Assembly: GCA_023701135.1 (NCBI GenBank)
Contig: JAMPXP010000020.1
Coordinates: 1-64,000, forward strand
Reading direction: 5' to 3'
Length of the DNA stretch: 64,000 nt
Source: Desulfobacula sp.
GTDB taxonomy: Bacteria > Desulfobacterota > Desulfobacteria > Desulfobacterales > Desulfobacteraceae
Part shown: positions 53,517-61,316 of the stretch, one piece after another
Layout: each line of letters begins with the position of its first letter
Numbering within the stretch: position 1 is the first letter of the stretch
Notes under the pieces: model-generated
What the model saw: only the letters and a program-made list of their open reading frames with translations
Database searches by the model: none
Told to the model about the DNA's origin: nothing
Translations under genes and position numbers: made by a program

Positions 53517-53547
53517 TCTCCATTTTAAAATAAGGGTTCGTCCCGGA

Positions 53548-54690
53548 TTACGGCTCCAGGATGGCCCGGCAGATCTGGGCCGTCAGGAGTACCATATTGC
53601 GGATACTGCCCAGCTCGGCATATTCATCGAGCCGGTGGGTATTGGCACCCACAATGCCCATGCCGTCAATGGTGGGCGTACCGGAAAAGGAAGTATAATT
53701 GCCGTCGGAGCACCCGCCCGTGGAGATGGCCTCCATGGGCAGGCCCAGGGTTTTTCCGGTGGAGCGGACCAGGTCCCAGAGCCTTTGGGCGGCTTCTCCC
53801 GCCTCCATGGGCGGCCGGTCAATATGGCCCCGGACCCGGATGGTTGAGTCCTTAAAAAAAGGTTGAGCGCCCAGGGTATTGAAAAAGTCTTCCACCCGGC
53901 CTTTTTCTTCGGGCGTGGAAATCCGGATATCCACCGAAGCCTCGGCCAGGGCCGGGATGATATTGACCCTGTCCCCGCCGGACACCACCGTGACCTGGGC
54001 CGTGGTGCCCCTGTCGTTTTCATTGAGCCTGTTGATCCGGACAATCTGGTGGGCCAGTTCCACCACGGCATTGACGCCTTTTTCAGGGTCAGCCCCGGCA
54101 TGGGCTTCCCGGCCTTTCACCGTGATATGGAAGGAGCCCCCGCCCTTTCGTTGCAGCACAAACCGGTATCCGGGCCGGCAGGGTTCATACACAAAGGTCC
54201 GGAGGCTTTTCTTTGCCGTTTCCATGATCCATTCTTTGGATGCCTGGGACCCGGTCTCCTCATCCCCGTTAAAGGCCACACAGAAGGAAAGGGAATCCAG
54301 AATGCCCTCCTGCTTCAGGGCTTCAAGGCTGTGAAGCACCACCAGAAGCCCTCCCTTCATGTCACAGACGCCGGGGCCGAAGGCTTTGTTGTCCCGGATG
54401 GAAAAGGGGCGTTTTTCAGCCTCCCCGGCTGGAAATACCGTGTCCATATGGCCCAGAAACATGACATCAAAGGGACCGCCTTTTTTGGGGTGCTCCGCAT
54501 AGAGGCAGGGAACCCGATCCTCCCCAAGGAACAGAACCCGGGTGTTCAGGCCGAGGCTTTGGAACCGGATTTCAAAAAACCGGGCCATGGTTTCAATTCC
54601 GTGTTTATTGTCGCTGCTGGAATCGATATTGATGAGGGTCTGAAAATCGTTGAGAAATTGTTCGTGCCGGGAATCAATATAGGCTTTCAT
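53548..54690 (-). CDS. M20-family metallopeptidase, carboxypeptidase G2-like
   Basis: 380 residues with di-zinc ligands recognisable as GHMDTVFP (His), GPGVCDMKGG (bridging Asp), NGDEETGS (catalytic and ligand Glu), and the late TGGCSDGNYTSF and GANTHRLDEYAE. A dimerisation insert (EAHAGADPEKGVNAVVELA) lies in the middle. The family hydrolyses acyl or peptidyl amino acids such as N-acyl-glutamates. Its neighbour is an SLC13-like carrier, so it may process an imported amino acid conjugate; this is inference. Confidence 0.85.
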   Translation of the reverse strand: MKAYIDSRHEQFLNDFQTLINIDSSSDNKHGIETMARFFEIRFQSLGLNTRVLFLGEDRVPCLYAEHPKKGGPFDVMFLGHMDTVFPAGEAEKRPFSIRDNKAFGPGVCDMKGGLLVVLHSLEALKQEGILDSLSFCVAFNGDEETGSQASKEWIMETAKKSLRTFVYEPCRPGYRFVLQRKGGGSFHITVKGREAHAGADPEKGVNAVVELAHQIVRINRLNENDRGTTAQVTVVSGGDRVNIIPALAEASVDIRISTPEEKGRVEDFFNTLGAQPFFKDSTIRVRGHIDRPPMEAGEAAQRLWDLVRSTGKTLGLPMEAISTGGCSDGNYTSFSGTPTIDGMGIVGANTHRLDEYAELGSIRNMVLLTAQICRAILEP

Positions 54691-54714
54691 TTATACTCCG
54701 TTGTTGCGCTCGCA

Positions 54715-56583
54715 TCAGGCTGAAATACCGTAAAAAAAATACATGATGGTCATGACCACGATGATGAATAATAAGGTGATGCCGGACCCGGCCCGGACAT
54801 AGTCCGCGATCTTATATCCGCCGGGCCGCATGATCAGGGAGTTCACCTGGTTGGTGGGCAAAATAAAGGCATTGGAAGCGGCCAGGCCCACCAGAAGGGC
54901 CGCCATCCTTGGGTCGGCCCCGCATTGAAGGGCCATGTTCATGGCCAGGGGAATCATGAGAACCGTGGCCCCCACATTGGAAGTGACCAGGGTGAAAAAA
55001 GAGGTCAACAGGCCGATGAGCAGAAACAGGGTCAGGGGAGTCAGCAACCCTGTCATGAGATGGGCAAGGCTTGTTGAAAGGTAAAGCGCTGCCCCGGTTT
55101 TTTCAAAGGCAAGGCCAAAGGGGATGAGTCCCGCCAGGAGGAATACCGTCATCCAGTCCACCCCCCGGTAGGCTTCGTCCAGGGTCAGGACCCGGGTCAG
55201 GATCATGGTGATGGCACCGGTCAGAAGGGCAATGGGCAGATCCACCTTGAAGCCCAGAGCCAGGACCAGGGCCAGGGCAAAGCTTGCCGCGGCAAAGCCC
55301 GCTTTTTCAGGGTGAAGGATCTCATCTTTAATATGCTCGGTAAAGGCCAGGTCTTTTTTTTGCCGGATCAGGTGAAATTTTTCCCATTCCCCGAACAGGA
55401 GCAGGGCGTCTCCGGGTTGAATCTTTGTCTCGGAGATATCTTCAAAAAGAACCGTTCCCCTTTGGAAAAGCGCAAGGGGATTCACCTGGTACCGTTTCCG
55501 GAAATAGAGGGCGTGAAGGGTCTTGCCCACCAGTTCCGATCTGGGTGTGACAATGGCCTCCATGATCCCGGCATTGTCCGGGGACAGGATTTCACCCATA
55601 TGGTTGAGCTCTTCCTGCAAATCCCATCCCAGGTCCCTTGTCAGTCGGTGGATATGGTCTTCGTTGCTGATGATGCCGAGGATATCTCCGGCTTCGATGA
55701 TATCCGACCGTGAGGGCACATTGACCCTGTACCGGCTGTCATTGGCTCCCTTTTTGCAAATGCAGATGACGGTGGAATGATATTTGGGGCGGATGAACAG
55801 TTCATCCAGCCTCTTGACGGCAAACCCGGCAGGTACCCTCAGTTCATAGGCCTGGTGGATTTCCCGGCCATAGGTGCATTCCAGTTCCTTGTCCAGGAGG
55901 CAAAGCGTCTCATTTTTCAGGGAAACGGGCGGCAGGACGATTTTTTTCAACACCATGAAATACAGGATCGCCGTTGCCACAAGGCTCAGGCCGATGGGGG
56001 TGACACTGAACAGGCCGAAGGGTTCAAAGGGTTTGCCGCCCACAAGGTCATGGTTGTTGGACCAGAAGGCGGCCATGAGGTCATTCAGGAGAATGAGGGG
56101 GCTGGAGCCCACCAGGGTGACGCAGCCGCCGAGAACAACGCAATAGCCCATGGGGATAAGAACCCGCGACACCGGCACATTGACTTGGCGGCAGATCCGG
56201 TTGGTCACGGGAAGAAACAGGGCCGCCGCCCCGATATTCTGCATAAAGCTGGAGGTAAAGGCTGCCGAGGCGGAAATCAGGGCCATGATCCGGGTCTCGC
56301 TTTTACCGGCAACCCGGATGATGATCCGGGCCAGGTGGTTCATAACCCCGGTTTTATCCAGGCCCTCTCCGATAATCATCGTCGCAATGATGGCTACCAC
56401 GGCGCTGGAACTCAGGCCCGAGATGGCCTCGGCCGGAGAAATCACCCCGGACAGCGGCAGAAGCACCATCATAAGAAGCCCCACCATATCCACCCGGACC
56501 AGGTCAAAAATGAAAACCAGGGTCACGCAGATGAGAAATCCGAAGACAATCATCATGTCCGGGGTCATGGGAATGGGGGTCAT
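54715..56583 (-). CDS. SLC13/DASS-family transporter with TrkA-C domains
   Basis: 622-residue membrane protein with about 11-12 helices split by two RCK_C/TrkA-C domains (about 200-390: PAGFAVKRLDELFIRP, VTPRSELVGKTLHALYF). Transport repeats show FMQNIGAAALFLPV and TSNVGATVLMIPLAMNMA, the SNT-like motifs of the family. Substrates in the family are di- and tricarboxylates or sulfate; given a sulfate-reducer-like genome, sulfate or a dicarboxylate are both possible. ATG 56583 with GAGGAG 6 bases upstream is chosen over an earlier in-frame ATG. Confidence 0.85.
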   Translation of the reverse strand: MTPIPMTPDMMIVFGFLICVTLVFIFDLVRVDMVGLLMMVLLPLSGVISPAEAISGLSSSAVVAIIATMIIGEGLDKTGVMNHLARIIIRVAGKSETRIMALISASAAFTSSFMQNIGAAALFLPVTNRICRQVNVPVSRVLIPMGYCVVLGGCVTLVGSSPLILLNDLMAAFWSNNHDLVGGKPFEPFGLFSVTPIGLSLVATAILYFMVLKKIVLPPVSLKNETLCLLDKELECTYGREIHQAYELRVPAGFAVKRLDELFIRPKYHSTVICICKKGANDSRYRVNVPSRSDIIEAGDILGIISNEDHIHRLTRDLGWDLQEELNHMGEILSPDNAGIMEAIVTPRSELVGKTLHALYFRKRYQVNPLALFQRGTVLFEDISETKIQPGDALLLFGEWEKFHLIRQKKDLAFTEHIKDEILHPEKAGFAAASFALALVLALGFKVDLPIALLTGAITMILTRVLTLDEAYRGVDWMTVFLLAGLIPFGLAFEKTGAALYLSTSLAHLMTGLLTPLTLFLLIGLLTSFFTLVTSNVGATVLMIPLAMNMALQCGADPRMAALLVGLAASNAFILPTNQVNSLIMRPGGYKIADYVRAGSGITLLFIIVVMTIMYFFYGISA

Positions 56584-56715
56584 ATTCTCCTCTGTTTTTT
56601 CTGTTTTTTTTTCTGACTTTATGTAAGAATACGGCAATAGTCAAGACACCTGTTAAGGATGACCCGTCCATGGACGGCAAAAACCAGGATTGTAACCCTC
56701 GATAAGGAAAACAGG

Positions 56716-58569
56716 ATGAAAAAAATCAATGATATCCTTATGACGAAAGATCCCTTTGAAGAAATCCTCATGGGCAACGAGGCCGTTGTCCGGGCCATGG
56801 TGGAGACCGGGACCCGGGTGATCGCCTCCTATCCCGGCTCTCCGACCCCGGAGATCGCCGCGGCCATCCTGAGTATTCCCGAGGACCGGCGGCCCTTTTA
56901 TTTTGAATTTTCCGTCAATGAAAAGGTCGCAACGGAAGTGGCCTTCGGCGCGGCCCTGAACGGGAACCTGTCCTGCGCCTTTTTCAAAAGCGTGGGCCTC
57001 AACGTGGCCCTGGACAGCTTTGTCCAGCTCAGCCTCATGACAATCACCGGCGGCATGGTGGTGGTGGTGGGCGATGATCCCGGCGCCAATTCCTCCCAGA
57101 ACGAACAGGACAACCGGAATGTGTATCAGATGGCCAGGGTCGCGGTGCTGGAACCCGCCTCCCCCCAAGAGGCCTATGAATACTATAAACATGCCGCAGC
57201 CCTGGCGAAAAAGGAGCAGACCGTTGTCGTCCTGAGGCTCACCACCCATGTCTGCCATGCCCGGCAGAAAATCAGGTTCGGCGCCCGGTCGAAGCCGGTT
57301 CCCTATCAAACCGGCTTCAGCCGGGCCAATGGTCCCTATATCGCCCTGACCACCATGGCCCTGGACATGAAACGAAACGCCATTCAAAAGCTGAGGCGGG
57401 CCGGGCAATATATCCAACAGACGGGCCTGAACCGGGAAATTTCATCTCAAAACAGCAGGGGCAAGGGCATCATCACCTCGGGCCTGACCTTTCTGTCCAT
57501 CCTGGATGTTCTGGAAGTGAGCCTATACCGTCCGGATATCCTGAAGCTCGGGGCCGTAAACCCCCTGGATGAGGAGAGGGTGCTTGCCTTTTTAAAGGCC
57601 CATGACGAAGTGCTGGTCCTGGAAGAACTGGATGATATCCTGGAACTGCGAGTCAAGGCCCTGGCATATGATCATGGATTAAAGACAAAATTAACGGGCA
57701 AAACCCGGGACGAAGATTTCGTGGGGGAATACACCCCGGACAAGACCCGGGAGAAGCTGGCCGCGGTCTGGCCGGATCTGGTGATCCCTTCTCCGGCATT
57801 GCCTGCCCTGTCCCTGGCCGTGCCGCCGAGACCGGCCCAGATGTGCCCCGGTTGCGGCCATAGAAGCGCCTTTTTCGCCATTAAAAAAGCCCTGGAAAAA
57901 GAAGATGTCACCGTGGCCGACATCGGCTGTCACACCCTGGGCTATATGCCGCCCTATGAGATGGGTGAGATTCTCCTGTGCATGGGGTCTTCCGCCGGCA
58001 TGGCCTCTGGTCTGTCCCTGTTCAACCACCAGAAGCGGGTGGTGGCTTTTTTGGGAGATTCCACCTTTTTCCATGCCGGCCTCCCCGGCCTCATCAATAC
58101 GATTTTCAACCGGCACAATATCACCCTCATCCTCATGGAAAACGGCACCACGGCCATGACCGGCCACCAGGACCATGCGGGCAGCGTCATCCCCGTTGAA
58201 AATCTTCTGAAAGGCCTCGGCGTTGAGAGCATTCTCTCCTGCGATACCTATAATCAGTCGAAATTGACGGAACTGGTCCGGACTTCCCTGGCCGTCAAGG
58301 GCATCAGCGTGGTCATCGCCAGGCACCCCTGTATGCTGAAATTCACCCGGCAGAAGAGAAAACAGCCGGGCTTTGTACAGACCCATGTGGATATTGATCA
58401 GGACATCTGCACCCAGACCCGTGACTGTGTGGAACGGTTCGGCTGCCCCACCTTTACCCGGAAACCCGACGGCACCGTCTTCACCCATCCGGATCTGTGC
58501 ATCGGGGACGGATCATGCCGGCAGACCTGTCCCGAAAAGGCCATCGTCTTCGGCAAGGAGGCAAAATGA
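56716..58569 (+). CDS. iorA: indolepyruvate ferredoxin oxidoreductase, alpha subunit
   Basis: 617 residues; oxidatively decarboxylates aryl pyruvates to aryl-acetyl-CoA with ferredoxin as acceptor. N-terminal pyrimidine domain (YPGSPTPEIAAAI, FEFSVNEKVATEVAFGA), TPP domain with CPGCGHRSAFFAIKKAL near 395, GDSTFFHAGLPGLINTIFN and ENGTTAMTGHQ, and C-terminal ferredoxin (CTQTRDCVERFGCP and CIGDGSCRQTCP). ATG 56716 is chosen, with GGAAAACAGG upstream. It may link aromatic amino acid breakdown to the ferredoxin pool. Confidence 0.93.
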   Translation: MKKINDILMTKDPFEEILMGNEAVVRAMVETGTRVIASYPGSPTPEIAAAILSIPEDRRPFYFEFSVNEKVATEVAFGAALNGNLSCAFFKSVGLNVALDSFVQLSLMTITGGMVVVVGDDPGANSSQNEQDNRNVYQMARVAVLEPASPQEAYEYYKHAAALAKKEQTVVVLRLTTHVCHARQKIRFGARSKPVPYQTGFSRANGPYIALTTMALDMKRNAIQKLRRAGQYIQQTGLNREISSQNSRGKGIITSGLTFLSILDVLEVSLYRPDILKLGAVNPLDEERVLAFLKAHDEVLVLEELDDILELRVKALAYDHGLKTKLTGKTRDEDFVGEYTPDKTREKLAAVWPDLVIPSPALPALSLAVPPRPAQMCPGCGHRSAFFAIKKALEKEDVTVADIGCHTLGYMPPYEMGEILLCMGSSAGMASGLSLFNHQKRVVAFLGDSTFFHAGLPGLINTIFNRHNITLILMENGTTAMTGHQDHAGSVIPVENLLKGLGVESILSCDTYNQSKLTELVRTSLAVKGISVVIARHPCMLKFTRQKRKQPGFVQTHVDIDQDICTQTRDCVERFGCPTFTRKPDGTVFTHPDLCIGDGSCRQTCPEKAIVFGKEAK

Positions 58570-59141
58570 AATCCTTTAATATTTATATCATTGGTGTGGG
58601 CGGCCAGGGCATCGGCCTTTTGAGCCAGGCTCTCCTGAGAGGCATCGATCATGCGGGCATCCCGGCCCTTGCCGTGGATACCCACGGCCTTGCCCAGAGG
58701 GGGGGTATTGTGGTGTCACAGATCCGTTGCGGGGACCGGGTCCATTCTCCCCTCATCATGAGCCACAGCGCAGATCTGGTCCTGGGCATGGAAGTCCATG
58801 AAGTGGCCCGGGGGGCTTCCCTGGCCCTGAAAAAGGGCGGTACCCTGGTCTTCCCGGATGTATCCTGGCAACCGCTCCCTGTCAGGCTGGGCCGGAGCCC
58901 TGAAATTACAGCCGAAGAGGTCATCCAGGCGTGCACCGTCCTCGGAGCTGTTTCCATAAAACTGGAACTGGGCACGCTTCCCGATGCCCGTATGCAGAAC
59001 ATGGCCCTCCTGGGATCGGTCTCAAAAAACGCCCTCATCCCCGGCGTATCAAAACAGCATTATGAGGCGGCCCTGGACGATCTTCTGTCCGGCGACCTAC
59101 TGAAAAAGAACCGGGCCGTGTTTGACGGTTTTGCGGCGTAA
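58566..59141 (+). CDS. iorB: indolepyruvate ferredoxin oxidoreductase, beta subunit
   Basis: 191-residue gamma-type 2-oxoacid oxidoreductase domain (IYIIGVGGQGIGLLSQALLRG, THGLAQRGGIVVSQIRCG). Its ATG overlaps the iorA stop (ATGA), so the two are translationally coupled. Confidence 0.93.
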   Translation: MKSFNIYIIGVGGQGIGLLSQALLRGIDHAGIPALAVDTHGLAQRGGIVVSQIRCGDRVHSPLIMSHSADLVLGMEVHEVARGASLALKKGGTLVFPDVSWQPLPVRLGRSPEITAEEVIQACTVLGAVSIKLELGTLPDARMQNMALLGSVSKNALIPGVSKQHYEAALDDLLSGDLLKKNRAVFDGFAA

Positions 59142-59153
59142 AAGGGGGATTCC

Positions 59154-59819
59154 ATGAACAAAGAGATGGAGATGATCCGCCGGGTGTCGGGTCCTTATAA
59201 TCTGAACACCTATGTGCTGGCCTGCAAAAAGACCCGGGAGGCCTTGATCATTGATCCGGGAGGCCCGGCAGAGGCCCTGGCGGCCCTGGTCAGAGAAAAG
59301 GGTCTGGTGCCCCTTTGGATACTCAATACCCACGGCCACGCCGACCAGGTTTTCTCCACCCCGTCCTTTAAACAGGACTTTGACATCCCTTCCTGCCTTC
59401 ACGGGGCCGATGACGATTTTTTCAGGGACCCGGAAGTCCGGGAGAAAACAAGGCGGGCCGTGGGCCTTCCGCCCCCGTATCCGGCCGATGTCCGGCTGGC
59501 CCACAAGGATGAGATCCGGTTCGGAAAAATTTGTCTGACAGTGATCCATACACCGGGCCATACCCCCGGGTCCGTCTGCTTTTTATGCCAAGGCCGGCTC
59601 TTTACCGGCGATGCGGTTTTTGTGGGCGAGGCCGGCCGGACCGATCTTCCCGGAGGCGACCTGCCCCGGTTGATCGAGTCCATCCGGGTCCGGATTCTTC
59701 CCCTGGATAAAAAAACCATTATCCATCCCGGCCACCATCACGGCCAAGAATTTGAATCCACCCTTGAACGGGAAATGAAGGAAAACATCTATATCACGGA
59801 TTTTATCCTGGAGCATTAG
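59154..59819 (+). CDS. metallo-beta-lactamase-fold hydrolase with altered metal motif
   Basis: 221 residues, glyoxalase II/YcbL-like. Metal-binding positions: H60 and H62 in THGHADQ with D64; residue 65, normally His, is Gln. Later ligands are kept (HTPGHTPGS, FTGDAVFVGEAGRTDLPGGD, IIHPGHHHG). The fold should bind at least one metal, but the second site lacks its usual His. It is 12 bases after iorB in the same direction. A thioesterase-like role on aryl-acetyl-CoA products is imaginable but has no direct support. Confidence 0.82.
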   Translation: MNKEMEMIRRVSGPYNLNTYVLACKKTREALIIDPGGPAEALAALVREKGLVPLWILNTHGHADQVFSTPSFKQDFDIPSCLHGADDDFFRDPEVREKTRRAVGLPPPYPADVRLAHKDEIRFGKICLTVIHTPGHTPGSVCFLCQGRLFTGDAVFVGEAGRTDLPGGDLPRLIESIRVRILPLDKKTIIHPGHHHGQEFESTLEREMKENIYITDFILEH

Positions 59820-60035
59820 CCTATATTCATGGCTCATTTCTATTCAACGGCTAAAATATTTATTATTAATTAAAATTTCCGTTTTTATTCCGTATAAAAA
59901 ATGATAGCGTTTTTTATTATTAAACGGTAAGTATGTGCATAAAAATTCCCCGGATGTTTTGTTGATCAAATCAGTCCCTTATTGAAATTGGATGATTTAA
60001 CTTTGTGTAAGGTATAAAGCTGATAGAGAAATCAC

Positions 60036-61256
60036 ATGGACGTATTCTTAGCCAGGCAACCGGTTTTTACATCTGAAAAACAACTATTCGGCTATGAGCT
60101 TTTATTCAGGCTTGGCGTGGAAAATTATTTTCCGGAGAGTGTTGATGGAAACACGGCCACTTCAAATTTACTTTCTAATATTTTTTTTCCCTTTGATTTT
60201 AAAGCGATTTTATGTGGAAAACCCGGGTTAATCAATTTTACGGCAAATATGATTCTTCAGAGAATGCCGTTGTTGCTTCCCAAAGAACATTTCATTATTG
60301 AGGTTTTAGAAGATGTTGAACCGGATGAGGCACTGATCTCGTCTCTTTCTGTTTTAAACAAAAAGGGATTTACCATCGCACTGGATGATTTTGTCTATCA
60401 TCAAAAATTACGGCCCATGATCGAACTCAGCCATATTATCAAATTTGATATTCAGGCAACCCCATTGAAATCCCTTGATGTGATATTGCAGATGATGAGG
60501 TCGGATTATAAAATTCGCTTTTTAGCGGAAAAAGTTGAAACCTATGCCGAATTTGAGCAGGCAAAGGAAATGGGGTTTGATTTATTTCAGGGATATTTTT
60601 TTTCAAAACCTGAGGTCTTGTCAACAAAAGGCATTTCGGCAGGCCAGGCAACAAAACTGGCCCTTGTTAATGAGGTGGCAAAAAAAGAATTAAATCTAAA
60701 AAGAATTGAAGACCTTATCAAAAAAGATGTCTCAATATCGTTTAAGCTTTTAAGATTTATCAATTCCGCATATTTTAAAAGGCGCAATTCAATCAATACC
60801 ATTAAAGATGCAATAATATATATTGGAACGGAAGAACTGAAACGATTTATTAATATTGTGGCGATATCTGATATAGGCGCGCAAAAACCCAACGAACTGA
60901 TTCGCGCTTCAATCGTTCGCGCCGGAATGTGTGAAAGATTCGGAGGGGTTTTAAAGACAAGCTTTTCAACGGATGAATTATTTACACTTGGCCTGTTTTC
61001 ATTTATTGATGCCATGTTAGACTGTAGAATGGAAGATATTCTCAGTCAAATAGCTTTTTCGGAAAAAATGAAATCAGCGTTACTTGGCAAAGAAAAAGAG
61101 TTCAAAATGATCCTAAGCTTTGTTGAAGGCTTTGAAAAGGGAGACTGGCAGAATAGAATTTTTGGTTTTTTATCCGGTAAATCAATTGAGGCAAAACTTC
61201 CTTTTTTCTATATGGAGTCCATAAGAATGGCGGATTCGTTTTTTCAAATCGGCTAA
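60036..61256 (+). CDS. EAL/HDOD-domain protein, YuxH-like
   Basis: 406 residues: N-terminal EAL-like domain (VFLARQPVFTSEKQLFGYELLFR) in which the EAL catalytic signature is ELL, followed by EVLEDVEPDE and LDDFVYHQKLRPMIEL. The HDOD domain (about 200-395; DVSISFKLLRFINSAYFKRRN) follows. Proteins of this layout usually lack c-di-GMP phosphodiesterase activity and act as signalling adaptors. The gene is clearly AT-richer than those around it. It is monocistronic with 216 gene-free AT-rich bases upstream. Confidence 0.88.
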   Translation: MDVFLARQPVFTSEKQLFGYELLFRLGVENYFPESVDGNTATSNLLSNIFFPFDFKAILCGKPGLINFTANMILQRMPLLLPKEHFIIEVLEDVEPDEALISSLSVLNKKGFTIALDDFVYHQKLRPMIELSHIIKFDIQATPLKSLDVILQMMRSDYKIRFLAEKVETYAEFEQAKEMGFDLFQGYFFSKPEVLSTKGISAGQATKLALVNEVAKKELNLKRIEDLIKKDVSISFKLLRFINSAYFKRRNSINTIKDAIIYIGTEELKRFINIVAISDIGAQKPNELIRASIVRAGMCERFGGVLKTSFSTDELFTLGLFSFIDAMLDCRMEDILSQIAFSEKMKSALLGKEKEFKMILSFVEGFEKGDWQNRIFGFLSGKSIEAKLPFFYMESIRMADSFFQIG

Positions 61257-61316
61257 AAAAAGCCATTTATTCTCTATTGTTGCAGATCAAAAAATATAAG
61301 GCTATATGTAACCATC

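Noticed and set aside
53863-54723. Plus-strand open frame opposite the M20 peptidase
   Set aside because: Shadow frame of a gene with all metal ligands in place on the other strand.
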